Shown here one piece after another: positions 44,637 through 53,613 of a stretch of DNA of 64,000 nt. Made by a program: the position numbers and the translations under genes. Source of the DNA: Cellulomonas xiejunii. GTDB taxonomy: Bacteria; Actinomycetota; Actinomycetes; Actinomycetales; Cellulomonadaceae. The notes beneath the pieces were generated by a model, which made no database searches, was not told where the DNA came from, and was given only the letters and a program-made list of their open reading frames with translations. Where the stretch lies: the NCBI RefSeq assembly GCF_024508315.1, contig NZ_CP101987.1, forward strand, positions 4,126,911 to 4,190,910, read 5' to 3'. Each line of letters starts with the position of its first letter. Position 1 is the first letter of the stretch.

Positions 44637-46831
44637 TGGGTGCGCGCGTCCGCGTGCCGGGCCTGCCACGACGCCCCGCGACCCCGCGGCGACGGCCCGC
44701 GAGCGTGCCCGCGGCCCGGGTCCTGCTGGTCCTCCTGGCCGCCGTGCTCGGGCTCGCCGGGATGGCCGCGCCCGCGGCGACGGCCGCCCCGGGTCGCGTT
44801 GCGACGGCGACACCCTCACCCACGGCCGATGACGCGCTGCCGGTACGTGTGCAGATCACCGAGGTCAGCCCGACCGTCCTGCGACCCGGCCAGAATCTCG
44901 TCGTCCGCGCGCGGCTCACCAACACGTCGGCCGAGGAGATCAGCAACCCCCGCGCGCTCGTCCACCTCGAGCGCATCCGGCCAGGGACGCGGGACGACCT
45001 GCAGCGCTGGCTCGACGAGCCCCTCACGGGCCGACGGGTGGGCAGCCGTGTCGCGCAGGTGACCGCCGAGGGCCCGCTCGCGCCGGGCGCGACCGTCGAC
45101 CTGGAGGTCACCGTCCCCGCCGACGTCGTCGGCCTGCTCGACCGCCCCGACACGTGGGGCGCCCGCGGGTTGAGCGTCCAGGCCGTCTCTGCAGGTCAAC
45201 GCGTCGGGCTGCAGCGGTCCTTCGTCCTGTGGGCGACCCAGAACGACGACGTCCCGCAGACCCGGGTGTCGTTGCTGGCGCCCTTCGTCGGGCCGGCGCC
45301 GGTGCCCCAGGGCGTCGACATCACGGCACCCGGACCGACGCTCGGCGAGCTCGTCGGTCCCGGTGGCCGTCTCGACTCGATGCTCGACGTCGCGCGCACC
45401 AGCCCCGACGTCGCGATCGTCGTGGACCCCGCCCTGCTGGCCGCGGCCCGGACCGGGACGGACGCCGAGATCGCATGGTCCGGGTCGCTCACCGCCACGG
45501 CTGTCGGCCGCGACGTCGTCGCGCTGCCGTGGTCGGACCCCGACCTGACGGCGCTCGCCCACGGTGGCGCGGTGGACATGCTCGACGCCGCCGTGGACGC
45601 CTCCGCCACGGCAGTCTCGGAGGCGATCGACGGCGGCCGGCCGCTGTCCGCCCGGACCGACGTCCTGTGGGCCCCGGGCCCGGCGACGGACCAGGCGACC
45701 GTCGACCTCGCCGCACAGGCCGGGGCGGCGGTGCTCGTCCTCGCCCCCGAGGACCTGCCGATGGACCCCGACCTGGCGGGTGGGCGCACCGAGCTCACGT
45801 CCACCACCGGCACGCTCGTGGGGCTCGTACCCGACAGCACGCTCACGACGCTCCTCACGCACCCCGAGCAGCTCGTCCCCGATCCCACCCACGCCACCGT
45901 CGTCCAGCGTGTCCTCGCCGAGCTGTCCGTGCTGGCACGCGGGTCCGCCGAGGGCCTGCAGCACGTCCTGATCGCGCTGCCGCGTGACGCCGACCCGGAC
46001 CCCGACCTGGTGGAGGCGGTCCTCGGCGCCGTCCAGGGCGCACCCTGGTCGCGCACCGCCCCGCTGACGGCCCTCCTCGGTGCCCAGGGCGCCGGTGCGC
46101 TGCACGAGACGCTGCCCGCGCTGGTCGACGACCCGCAGGCGCTGGCTCCCGAGCAGGTGCGGCGTCTCGCTGACGCCCGCAACGCAACCGTCGCGTTCGC
46201 CGCCGCCACCGGCGAGGGTGCCGCGACGCTGCTCACGGGCGTCGACACGGCCGTCCTCGCGCCGGTCGCGACGGCATGGCGCGCCGACCCCGCGGGACGT
46301 CAGGCGCTCGTCGACGCCGTCGTCAAAGCGGTCGACGCCAAACGCGTCGGGCTCACGCTCGCCCCGACCAGCAACCAGAACCGCATCAGCGCGTACAGCG
46401 AGGTCCGCTTCTCCGTCCGCAACGACCTGCCTGCGGCCGCGTCCGTGCGCGTGGAGACCAGGCCCCGCAAGGGGTGCCTGCGCACCGAGCCGAGCGAGAC
46501 GGTCCTCGTCCCCGCCGGCGGCGTCGAGGTCGTGCCCGTGCAGGTCCACGCGATCGCGAACTGCGACGTCGTCGTGGAGGCCGTGCTGACGAGTGCCGAC
46601 GGCGCGCCGCTGGGCGACCCCGTGACGTTCGAGTTCCGGGCGTCCCCGACCATCGAGTCCGTGGGGACCGCCGTCGTCGGCGCGCTGCTCGCCGTCGGAC
46701 TCGTGCTGGGCGTCGCACGCACGGTGCGTCGCGGTCAGAGCGCACGCCGCGGCGCACGCCGCGTGGACGGCGACGCCGGCACCCGTCCCCTGCCCGTGCT
46801 CGGCGGCACACCCGAAGGTGACGACACGTGA
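44636..46831 (+). CDS. DUF6049-type secreted, membrane-anchored protein
   Basis: A 731-residue protein with a signal-like N-terminus (VLLVLLAAVLGLAGMAAPAATA), a long outside part with beta-sandwich-like sections (VRVQITEVSPTVLRPGQNLVVRARLTN; later SVRNDLPAAASVRVETR) and a C-terminal membrane helix (SVGTAVVGALLAVGLVLGVA) before a basic tail. It matches by place and layout the conserved actinobacterial protein upstream of murJ (DUF6049). It probably works in cell-wall assembly; the exact role is unknown. It overlaps murJ by 4 nt. Confidence 0.85.
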   Translation: MGARVRVPGLPRRPATPRRRPASVPAARVLLVLLAAVLGLAGMAAPAATAAPGRVATATPSPTADDALPVRVQITEVSPTVLRPGQNLVVRARLTNTSAEEISNPRALVHLERIRPGTRDDLQRWLDEPLTGRRVGSRVAQVTAEGPLAPGATVDLEVTVPADVVGLLDRPDTWGARGLSVQAVSAGQRVGLQRSFVLWATQNDDVPQTRVSLLAPFVGPAPVPQGVDITAPGPTLGELVGPGGRLDSMLDVARTSPDVAIVVDPALLAAARTGTDAEIAWSGSLTATAVGRDVVALPWSDPDLTALAHGGAVDMLDAAVDASATAVSEAIDGGRPLSARTDVLWAPGPATDQATVDLAAQAGAAVLVLAPEDLPMDPDLAGGRTELTSTTGTLVGLVPDSTLTTLLTHPEQLVPDPTHATVVQRVLAELSVLARGSAEGLQHVLIALPRDADPDPDLVEAVLGAVQGAPWSRTAPLTALLGAQGAGALHETLPALVDDPQALAPEQVRRLADARNATVAFAAATGEGAATLLTGVDTAVLAPVATAWRADPAGRQALVDAVVKAVDAKRVGLTLAPTSNQNRISAYSEVRFSVRNDLPAAASVRVETRPRKGCLRTEPSETVLVPAGGVEVVPVQVHAIANCDVVVEAVLTSADGAPLGDPVTFEFRASPTIESVGTAVVGALLAVGLVLGVARTVRRGQSARRGARRVDGDAGTRPLPVLGGTPEGDDT

Positions 46832-48582
46832 GCGGAACCACCCCGCCGCCCGGCGACCCGCAGGACGTGCCCGGCGACCCGGCGAACCCGGTCGAGCCCG
46901 CCGGGGCCGACGGCCGAGGTGCGGGTACGGACGGGCGCACGCCGGACGCATCCCGCGGCGGTGTGCGCCGCGGTGCCGCCATCATGGCGAGCGGCACGGC
47001 CGCCTCACGTCTCCTGGGCCTGCTGCGCAGCATCGTCCTGATCGCGGCGATCGGTGCCACGGGCGAGGCTGCGGACGCGTTCTCCGTGGCCAACAAGATG
47101 CCCACCGTGCTGTACATGCTGCTCGCGGGCGGCGTGCTCAACGCGGTGCTCGTGCCGCAGGTCGTGCGGGCCTACCGCGGGAGCTCGGGTCAGGAGTACG
47201 TCGACCGGCTGCTGAGCTTCGGGTTCGCGCTGCTCGCCGTCGCCACGGTGGCGCTGACGCTCGCCGCCCCCGCACTGGTCCGCCTGTACGGCGAGTCCCC
47301 CAGCGAGGCCCAGCTGGCGCTCGCGACGACGTTCGCGTACTGGTGCATCCCCCAGCTCTTCTTCTACGGCGTGTACGCGCTGCTCGGGCAGGTGCTCAAC
47401 GCCCGCGGCTCCTTCGGCCCGTACATGTGGGCGCCCATCGTCAACAACATCGTGTCCATCGCGGGCTTCGGGCTCTTCTGGGCACTGTTCGTCCGACCGT
47501 CCGACGAGCTGCCGGCGGCCTCGGGCTGGACCCTGGGTCAGGTCGCGCTGCTGTGCGGCTCCGCGACCCTGGGGATCGTGTGCCAGGCGCTCGTCCTCAT
47601 CCCGTTCCTGCGGCGCGCGGGCGTCACCTACCGCTGGCGGTGGGGGCTGCGCGGGTCGGGGCTCGGGCGTGCCGGGGACGTCGCGAAGTGGACGTTCGTC
47701 GGCCTGGCGATCGGCCAGCTCGGGTACGTCATCGTGTCGCGCGTCTCGATGGCCGCACCGGGCCAGGATCTCTCGCCCAGCAGCGACATCGCCGGGAACG
47801 CCGCCTACGACCTGGCGTTCACGGTGTTCATGGTCCCGCACTCCCTCGTCACGGTGTCGCTCGCGACCGCCCTGTTCACGCGACTGTCGGCGCAGGCCCA
47901 CGACCGCGACGTCGCTGGCGTCCGGACGAGCCTGTCCTCGGGGATGCGCGTCGTCGCGGTGTTCACGCTGCTCGCGGCTGCAGGCCTCGTCGTGCTCGCG
48001 CAGCCCGTCGTGCGGCTCTTCGCGCTCTCCCAGCCGGCCGGGGTCGTCGACGCCATCGCTCCGATCGTCGTCGCGATGGCCGTCGGGCTGCCCGCCTTCG
48101 GCGCCTGGTCGATGTGTCAACGCGTGTACTACGCGTACGAGGACGCCAAGGGCATGGTGCCCATCCAGGTCGTCATGGCGGCGGTCGTGGCCGGGGGCAC
48201 GCTGCTGGGCCGGGCGCTGCTGCCGAGCAGCTCGTGGGTCGTCGGCGCAGGTGCGTCCATGAGCGTGTCGTACGTCGTGGGCACGCTCCTGGCGATGCGT
48301 GCCCTGCGCGGCCGCCTCGGTGGGAGCGTCGACGCCGCGCACGTCCTGCGCACCCACGCGCGCGCAGGACTGGCTGCCCTCGTCGCGGCCGGGCTCGGTT
48401 ACGGCACGCTGGTCGCCGTCCGGGCATACGGTCCCGGGGGCGTGACCGGGGCCGTCCTGCAGTGCGCGGTCGTCGGTGCGGTCATGGGCCTGGCGTACCT
48501 GGCGGCGCTGCGGCTGCTGCACGTGCGGGAGCTGGACCAGCTGCTGGGACCGGTCCTGCGACGCGTGCGGGGGCGGCGCTGA
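46828..48582 (+). CDS. murJ: lipid II flippase MurJ
   Basis: A 584-residue membrane protein with about 14 hydrophobic segments. It moves the lipid-linked cell-wall precursor across the membrane. GTAASRLLGLLRSIVLIAAIG and the NKMPTVLYMLLAGGVLNAVLVPQ segment are typical of MviN/MurJ. A Pro/Asp-rich inside N-terminus of about 45 residues precedes the first helix. The GTG start overlaps the upstream stop (GTGA). The regulatory pseudokinase, fused to MurJ in mycobacteria, is a separate gene here. Confidence 0.94.
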   Translation: MSGTTPPPGDPQDVPGDPANPVEPAGADGRGAGTDGRTPDASRGGVRRGAAIMASGTAASRLLGLLRSIVLIAAIGATGEAADAFSVANKMPTVLYMLLAGGVLNAVLVPQVVRAYRGSSGQEYVDRLLSFGFALLAVATVALTLAAPALVRLYGESPSEAQLALATTFAYWCIPQLFFYGVYALLGQVLNARGSFGPYMWAPIVNNIVSIAGFGLFWALFVRPSDELPAASGWTLGQVALLCGSATLGIVCQALVLIPFLRRAGVTYRWRWGLRGSGLGRAGDVAKWTFVGLAIGQLGYVIVSRVSMAAPGQDLSPSSDIAGNAAYDLAFTVFMVPHSLVTVSLATALFTRLSAQAHDRDVAGVRTSLSSGMRVVAVFTLLAAAGLVVLAQPVVRLFALSQPAGVVDAIAPIVVAMAVGLPAFGAWSMCQRVYYAYEDAKGMVPIQVVMAAVVAGGTLLGRALLPSSSWVVGAGASMSVSYVVGTLLAMRALRGRLGGSVDAAHVLRTHARAGLAALVAAGLGYGTLVAVRAYGPGGVTGAVLQCAVVGAVMGLAYLAALRLLHVRELDQLLGPVLRRVRGRR

Positions 48583-48602
48583 CCCCGGGCCGTCTAGCAT
48601 GC

Positions 48603-48634
48603 ACACACGGGCCTGCGACCGCAGGTCCGTGTGT
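48603..48634 (+). terminator. hairpin between murJ and the pseudokinase gene
   Basis: ACACACGGGCCTGCG pairs with CGCAGGTCCGTGTGT (one G-T wobble) over a very short loop, with no T-run. It may terminate or attenuate. Confidence 0.5.
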
Positions 48635-48658
48635 CGGGGCGGGTATGGAGGTGGCGCG

Positions 48659-50458
48659 GTGACGGAAGATGTCGGCCGGGGCACGGTGCTCGCAGGGCGC
48701 TACCGGGTCGTCGACCCGCTGCCGTCGGACCTCGACGGCGTGTCCGTGTGGCGCGCCACCGACCAGATCCTCGACCGCCCCGTGCGGGTCCGGGTGCTGC
48801 AGTCCGGGGCCGTCGCGCCCGCTCTGGACGCCGCCCGCCGCGCCGCTCTCGTCACGGACTCACGGCTCGTGCGCGTGCTCGACGTGGGCATGCACGAGGG
48901 CGTCGGGTACGTCGTCTCCGAGCAGATCACCGGTGCGTCTCTCGCCCAGCTGGTCGAGCGGGGCCCGCTGACGCCGGACCAGGCGCGTGCCGTGGTCGGC
49001 GAGGCCGCCGCCGCTCTCGAGGTCGCCCGGCGCCGTGGCGTCCACCACCTGGCGCTACGGCCGTCGGTCGTGCACGTGTCCGCCGACGGTCGGGTGCTCG
49101 TGTCAGGGCTCGCGATCGACGCCGCGCTGCTCGGCGCCGGCCAGGGCGACGCCCACGCGACCAGCCGCACCGACGCGGTCGACCTCGTGCGGCTGCTGTA
49201 CACGGGTCTGACGGGCCGCTGGCCCGCCGGTCGCGACGACCCCCGGATGACGGGAGTGCAGGCCGCGCCGGTGCTCGACGGTTTCCCCGTGCCCCCGGGT
49301 GAGCTGGAGCCCGGCATCCCGAACGACCTCGACACGCTGTGCGCCGTGACCTTCGGTCCCCACGACGACGGCCCGCACTCGCCCGGCGACGTCGTGCACG
49401 AGCTCGAGCCGTGGGGCGAGATCCGGATCGGTCGCGCTGCGGACGACGCCGGCGGGCGCGGCGGGGCGGCAGGTGCCGTCGCCGCAGGTGCCGCGGTCGC
49501 AGCCGCCGCGGCGGACCAGCCGGAGCGGCCCACCGCACCCGTGCGCGTCGCACGGCAGTCGGTGCGCACCGCGTTCGACGAGCTCCCGGCCGGTACGCCG
49601 CGCCCCGGAACACCGCCCCCGGCCATCCCTGCGCGCAGCGGCATCCCCGCCGGGCGTGTGGAGCGGACGGGTGTGCTGCCCACCGGCGCGGCCGGCGCAG
49701 TGCCGACCCCGGTCGTCCCGGCGACCCTGCCGCCCGTCGCCCCGGCTCCCGAGCCCTGGGACGACGGCGTCGGCAGCTTCGCCGACGACCCGTTCTCGTT
49801 CGTCGAGGACGACGAACCGCGCCGGCGGTTCGACCCGACGGCACTGGTGCTCGTGATCGTCGGTGTGGTCGTGCTCATCGGTCTGGTGTTCGCCGCTCGG
49901 GCACTGTTCGACGCCCCCGGTGGCGACCGCGCCCCGGTCGCGGACGAGACGACCCAGCAGGAGCCGGCGGCGACCGACGACGCCGCGCCGCCCGTCGCCG
50001 CGGAGCCCACCGACGCGCCGCAGGACGCCGCCCCACCGGCGATCGCTTCCATCCGGACCTTCGATCCCACGGACCCCCTCGGGGAACGGGTCGAGAACGT
50101 CGAGCTCGCCATCGACGGCGACCCGAGCACCTTCTGGTTCTCCTACACGTACAACCGCCCTGACTTCGCCGGCCTCAAGGAGGGCATGGGCCTCGAGCTC
50201 ACGCTCGCCCAGGAGGCGACGGTCTCGGGCGTGACCATCAACGTCAACGGCACCGGCGGCAACGTCGAGGTGCGCGCGACCACGGCGGCGACCCCGACGG
50301 AGGGACCGCTGCTGGCCTCGAGCACCTTGAGCCAGTCGACGGTGCTGGAGTTCACGGAGCCGGTACAGGCGTCCACGCTCGTCCTGTACTTCACCGAGCT
50401 GCCGACCAACGCCGCAGGTCAGTTCCGCATCGAGGTCACGGAGATCACCGTCTCCTGA
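48659..50458 (+). CDS. MurJ-associated pseudokinase with extracellular discoidin-like domain
   Basis: A 599-residue protein. Residues 1-260 follow the Ser/Thr kinase fold ([13 protein letters not shown]), but the catalytic HRD is replaced in [13 protein letters not shown] and the metal-binding DFG by VSGLAI, so it should be inactive. A Pro/Ala-rich linker, one membrane helix ([23 protein letters not shown]) and an outside beta domain ([21 protein letters not shown]) follow. It corresponds to the pseudokinase part of mycobacterial MviN, which binds the FhaA forkhead protein when phosphorylated. The GTG has GGAGG upstream. Confidence 0.88.
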   Translation: MTEDVGRGTVLAGRYRVVDPLPSDLDGVSVWRATDQILDRPVRVRVLQSGAVAPALDAARRAALVTDSRLVRVLDVGMHEGVGYVVSEQITGASLAQLVERGPLTPDQARAVVGEAAAALEVARRRGVHHLALRPSVVHVSADGRVLVSGLAIDAALLGAGQGDAHATSRTDAVDLVRLLYTGLTGRWPAGRDDPRMTGVQAAPVLDGFPVPPGELEPGIPNDLDTLCAVTFGPHDDGPHSPGDVVHELEPWGEIRIGRAADDAGGRGGAAGAVAAGAAVAAAAADQPERPTAPVRVARQSVRTAFDELPAGTPRPGTPPPAIPARSGIPAGRVERTGVLPTGAAGAVPTPVVPATLPPVAPAPEPWDDGVGSFADDPFSFVEDDEPRRRFDPTALVLVIVGVVVLIGLVFAARALFDAPGGDRAPVADETTQQEPAATDDAAPPVAAEPTDAPQDAAPPAIASIRTFDPTDPLGERVENVELAIDGDPSTFWFSYTYNRPDFAGLKEGMGLELTLAQEATVSGVTINVNGTGGNVEVRATTAATPTEGPLLASSTLSQSTVLEFTEPVQASTLVLYFTELPTNAAGQFRIEVTEITVS

Positions 50459-50594
50459 GCACGGGGGCGAACCGGTGGACGCGGTCCGCGGCGGGGAACA
50501 GAAGCACCCTACGATCGGTTGCACGATCCAGAATCCCGGGCCGTCCTGCGGCCCCGTCGCCCCGGCGACGTCGACCGACCCAGCGAGGCACCCT

Positions 50595-51620
50595 GTGACC
50601 GAACCCGCCGTCCAGCCCACCCCCACCGACGTGCGCGACCTGGTCGTCGTCGGCTCCGGACCGGCCGGTTACACGGCCGCCATCTACGCCGCGCGGGCCG
50701 GCCTCGCGCCCGTGGTCGTCGCCGGGTCGGTGACGGCGGGTGGTGCGCTGATGAACACGACCGAGGTCGAGAACTTCCCCGGCTTCCCGGACGGGATCCA
50801 GGGCCCCGAGCTCATGGACTCGATGCAGAAGCAGGCGGAGAAGTTCGGCGCCGAGGTGCTGTGGGACGACGTGACGTCCCTCGACCTGACCGGCGACATC
50901 AAGGTCGTCACGACCGGCGGCGGCGACGTCTTCCGTGCCCGTGCCGTGATCCTGGCGACCGGGTCGGCGTACCGCGAGCTCGGCCTGCCGGACGAGAAGC
51001 GCCTGTCCGGCCGCGGCGTCTCGTGGTGCGCGACCTGCGACGGCTTCTTCTTCCGCGACCAGGACATCCTCGTCGTCGGCGGCGGTGATTCCGCGGTCGA
51101 GGAGGCGACGTTCCTGTCGCGGTTCGGCAAGACGGTGACGATGGTCCACCGCCGCGACCAGCTCCGAGCCTCGAAGATCATGGCGGACCGCGCGGCAGCG
51201 GACCCGAAGATCTCGTTCGCGTGGAACTCCCAGGTCGTGGCCATCCACGGCGAGGAGAAGCTCACCGGTGTGACGCTCCAGGACACAGTGACGGGCGAGA
51301 CGCGCGAGGTGGCGGCCGGCGGGCTGTTCGTCGCGATCGGACACGTCCCGCGCACGGAGCTCCTGGTCGGGCAGGTCGACCTCGACGAGAACGGCTACGT
51401 GCAGGTGGAGGGCCGCTCGACGCGCACCAACCTCACGGGTGTCTTCGCGTGCGGCGACGTCGTCGACCACACGTACCGGCAGGCGATCACCGCCGCGGGC
51501 TCCGGGTGCTCGGCCGCGCTCGACGCGCAGCACTACCTGGCCGGGCTCACCGACGTCGTCGACCCCGTCTCGCCGGGATCGGCGCTCGTGACCGAGGAGA
51601 GCACGGGGGTCCAGCGATGA
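50595..51620 (+). CDS. trxB: thioredoxin-disulfide reductase
   Basis: A 341-residue FAD/NADPH flavoenzyme that reduces thioredoxin. The FAD site ([20 protein letters not shown]), the redox pair in WCATCDG, the NADPH site ([18 protein letters not shown]) and the closing [11 protein letters not shown] are all present. The GTG at 50595 has GAGG upstream. It overlaps trxA by 4 nt. Confidence 0.97.
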   Translation: MTEPAVQPTPTDVRDLVVVGSGPAGYTAAIYAARAGLAPVVVAGSVTAGGALMNTTEVENFPGFPDGIQGPELMDSMQKQAEKFGAEVLWDDVTSLDLTGDIKVVTTGGGDVFRARAVILATGSAYRELGLPDEKRLSGRGVSWCATCDGFFFRDQDILVVGGGDSAVEEATFLSRFGKTVTMVHRRDQLRASKIMADRAAADPKISFAWNSQVVAIHGEEKLTGVTLQDTVTGETREVAAGGLFVAIGHVPRTELLVGQVDLDENGYVQVEGRSTRTNLTGVFACGDVVDHTYRQAITAAGSGCSAALDAQHYLAGLTDVVDPVSPGSALVTEESTGVQR

Positions 51621-51952
51621 GCACGACCGATGTCACCGACCTGACGTTCGAGGCCGAGGTGCTGCGCAGCGACGTGCCGGTGGTCGTGGACTTCTGGGCG
51701 AGCTGGTGCGGGCCCTGCCGGCTCGTCGCGCCCGTGATCGAGGAGCTCTCGGACGAGTACGCGGGACGCGTGAAGTTCGTCAAGGTCGACACGGAGGCCA
51801 ACCCTGGTCTCTTCGAGGACTTCAAGGTCCAGTCGATCCCGTACATCGCGTTCTTCACCAACGGCGAGATGGAGAACAGCCTCGTGGGCGCCCGGCCGAA
51901 GGCCGTGCTCAAGGAGGCCGTCGAGGAGCTGCTCGCCGCCGAGCAGGCCTGA
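51617..51952 (+). CDS. trxA: thioredoxin
   Basis: A 111-residue thioredoxin with the WCGPC redox site in [19 protein letters not shown] and the cis-Pro in QSIPYIAFF. It is translated together with trxB, and a strong hairpin lies about 290 nt downstream. Confidence 0.97.
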   Translation: MSTTDVTDLTFEAEVLRSDVPVVVDFWASWCGPCRLVAPVIEELSDEYAGRVKFVKVDTEANPGLFEDFKVQSIPYIAFFTNGEMENSLVGARPKAVLKEAVEELLAAEQA

Positions 51953-51959
51953 GTCGGTC

Positions 51960-52135
51960 GGGTCCTGGTCGCGGGCGACCCGGACCGGTCAGGACGACCA
52001 GGATCGGTCAGGCCGACCCGGGACCTGCCGAGCCTCCGACCCGGGACCGGTCGGGTCGACCCTGTGACCCAGGACCGGTCGAGCCGAGCCTTCGACCCAA
52101 GACCCGGTCGGGCCGACCCGAAACAGGGCCGGGCA
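51960..52135. repeat. degenerate GACCGGTC-rich direct repeats downstream of trxA
   Basis: At least five spaced copies of a motif close to GGACCGGTCGGGCCGACC, several with the palindrome GACCGGTC. No coding potential is seen. Confidence 0.6.
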
Positions 52136-52240
52136 GCGCTGACGCCCCCGCGAGTACTCCCGCGGGCACAAGGTCGCGGCGGAGAACGAACGGTCCGCCC
52201 GCCCGCGGCAGCCGCGGCGGAGCCGGCTCGACGGCCGACC

Positions 52241-52278
52241 GCGCCCGTCCGGGCCTTTCAGGCCGCCCGGACGGGCGC
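52241..52278 (+). terminator. strong terminator of the trxB-trxA operon
   Basis: A 14-bp perfect stem (GCGCCCGTCCGGGC) with a 10-nt loop, followed by TTT. Confidence 0.85.
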
Positions 52279-52419
52279 TTTCCGGCTCCACCGGGCCCGA
52301 CGACACCGCCGGTCACCGCGGACGACCTGCATTTTCGCGGCCGCATGGGCGCTCAGAGCGTTGTGACGAACTACTGAGCCATACTCAGTTCGGTCGGAAC
52401 TCCGTCGCGCCCGTGGCCG

Positions 52420-53613
52420 TCAGTGCTTGAGGACCCCCGGGTCCTCCGGCGCGAGAGATCCGAGGATCCGGTTGAGGTCCTGGACCGAGGCGAACTCGAC
52501 CGTCAGCTTCCCTCGGGTCTTGCCGAGGTCGACCTTGACGCGCGTCTCGAACCGGTCCGACAGCCGCGACGCGAGCTCGTCGAGGGCCTCGTTCCGGATG
52601 CCCGCACGGGTGCGTGGGCGACGCGTCGGCTGGCTCTCGTCCCCACCCAGCGAGACGATCTCCTCGACGGCGCGGACCGACAGCCCTTCGGAGACGATGC
52701 GCTGCGCCAGGCGTTCGATCGCGGCGCCGTCACCGAGGCCGAGCAGGGCACGGGCGTGTCCCGCCGAGAGCACGCCGGCCGCAACGCGACGCTGCACCAG
52801 CGGCGGAAGCCGCAGCAGCCGCAGGGTGTTCGAGATCTGCGGCCGCGACCGGTGGATACGTGCGGCGAGCTCCTCGTGCGTGCATCCGAAGTCGTCGAGG
52901 AGCTGCTGGTAGGCGGCGGCCTCTTCGAGCGGGTTGAGCTGCGACCGGTGGAGGTTCTCAAGCAGCGCGTCCCGCAGCAGGTCCGAGTCCTCGGTGTCGC
53001 GGATGATCGCGGGAACGGTCTCGAGGCCGGCCTCCTGCGTGGCCCGCCACCGCCGCTCCCCCATGATCAGCTCGTAGCCGTCGTCGACCGCTCGCACGAC
53101 GATCGGCTGGAGCACGCCGACCTCGCGGATGGAACCGACGAGCTCGCTGAGTGCGTCCTCGTCGAACACCGTCCGCGGCTGCCGGGGGTTGGGCCGGATG
53201 GATCCGACGGGCAGCTCCGCGAACCGCGCCCCGGGGACGGGCAGCAGACCGTCGATCTCCTCGACCTCCGGCGGGTCAGAGGGCGTGGTCGACGTGCTCG
53301 GCTCTGCCGTACCCGGCTCCGACGAGTTCGGCTCCGAGGTGCCTGCCACGGACGAGCTCGGCTGGGAGTCCGTCACCGCCGGAGTCGTGGCGCTGCCGGT
53401 GTCCGACGGCACGCTGGGCGTCGGGGAGACGGGGGCGTCGGAGGTTGCTACCGACGTCCCTGCTGCATCCGCGGCCGCCTGCTCTGCGGCCGCCCCGACC
53501 GTGTCGGGGAAGAACACGTCGACCGGGCGGTCCTTGGTGCTACGCGGGGTGTCGAGGCCGGTCGGGATGAGTGCTCCCAGACCACGGCCGAGACCGCGAC
53601 GCTTCTCGCTCAC
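52420..53613 (-). CDS. parB: chromosome-partitioning protein ParB
   Basis: A 397-residue CTP-dependent clamp that loads at parS and spreads to organise the origin. [13 protein letters not shown] opens the protein; a low-complexity Ser/Thr/Glu region of about 90 residues follows. Then come the CTP-binding GERRWRA and [14 protein letters not shown] motifs, a helix-turn-helix ([17 protein letters not shown]), and a C-terminal dimer domain. The GTG at 53613 overlaps the parA stop (GTGA). Nine parS-like sites lie upstream in and around parA. Confidence 0.96.
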   Translation of the reverse strand: MSEKRRGLGRGLGALIPTGLDTPRSTKDRPVDVFFPDTVGAAAEQAAADAAGTSVATSDAPVSPTPSVPSDTGSATTPAVTDSQPSSSVAGTSEPNSSEPGTAEPSTSTTPSDPPEVEEIDGLLPVPGARFAELPVGSIRPNPRQPRTVFDEDALSELVGSIREVGVLQPIVVRAVDDGYELIMGERRWRATQEAGLETVPAIIRDTEDSDLLRDALLENLHRSQLNPLEEAAAYQQLLDDFGCTHEELAARIHRSRPQISNTLRLLRLPPLVQRRVAAGVLSAGHARALLGLGDGAAIERLAQRIVSEGLSVRAVEEIVSLGGDESQPTRRPRTRAGIRNEALDELASRLSDRFETRVKVDLGKTRGKLTVEFASVQDLNRILGSLAPEDPGVLKH

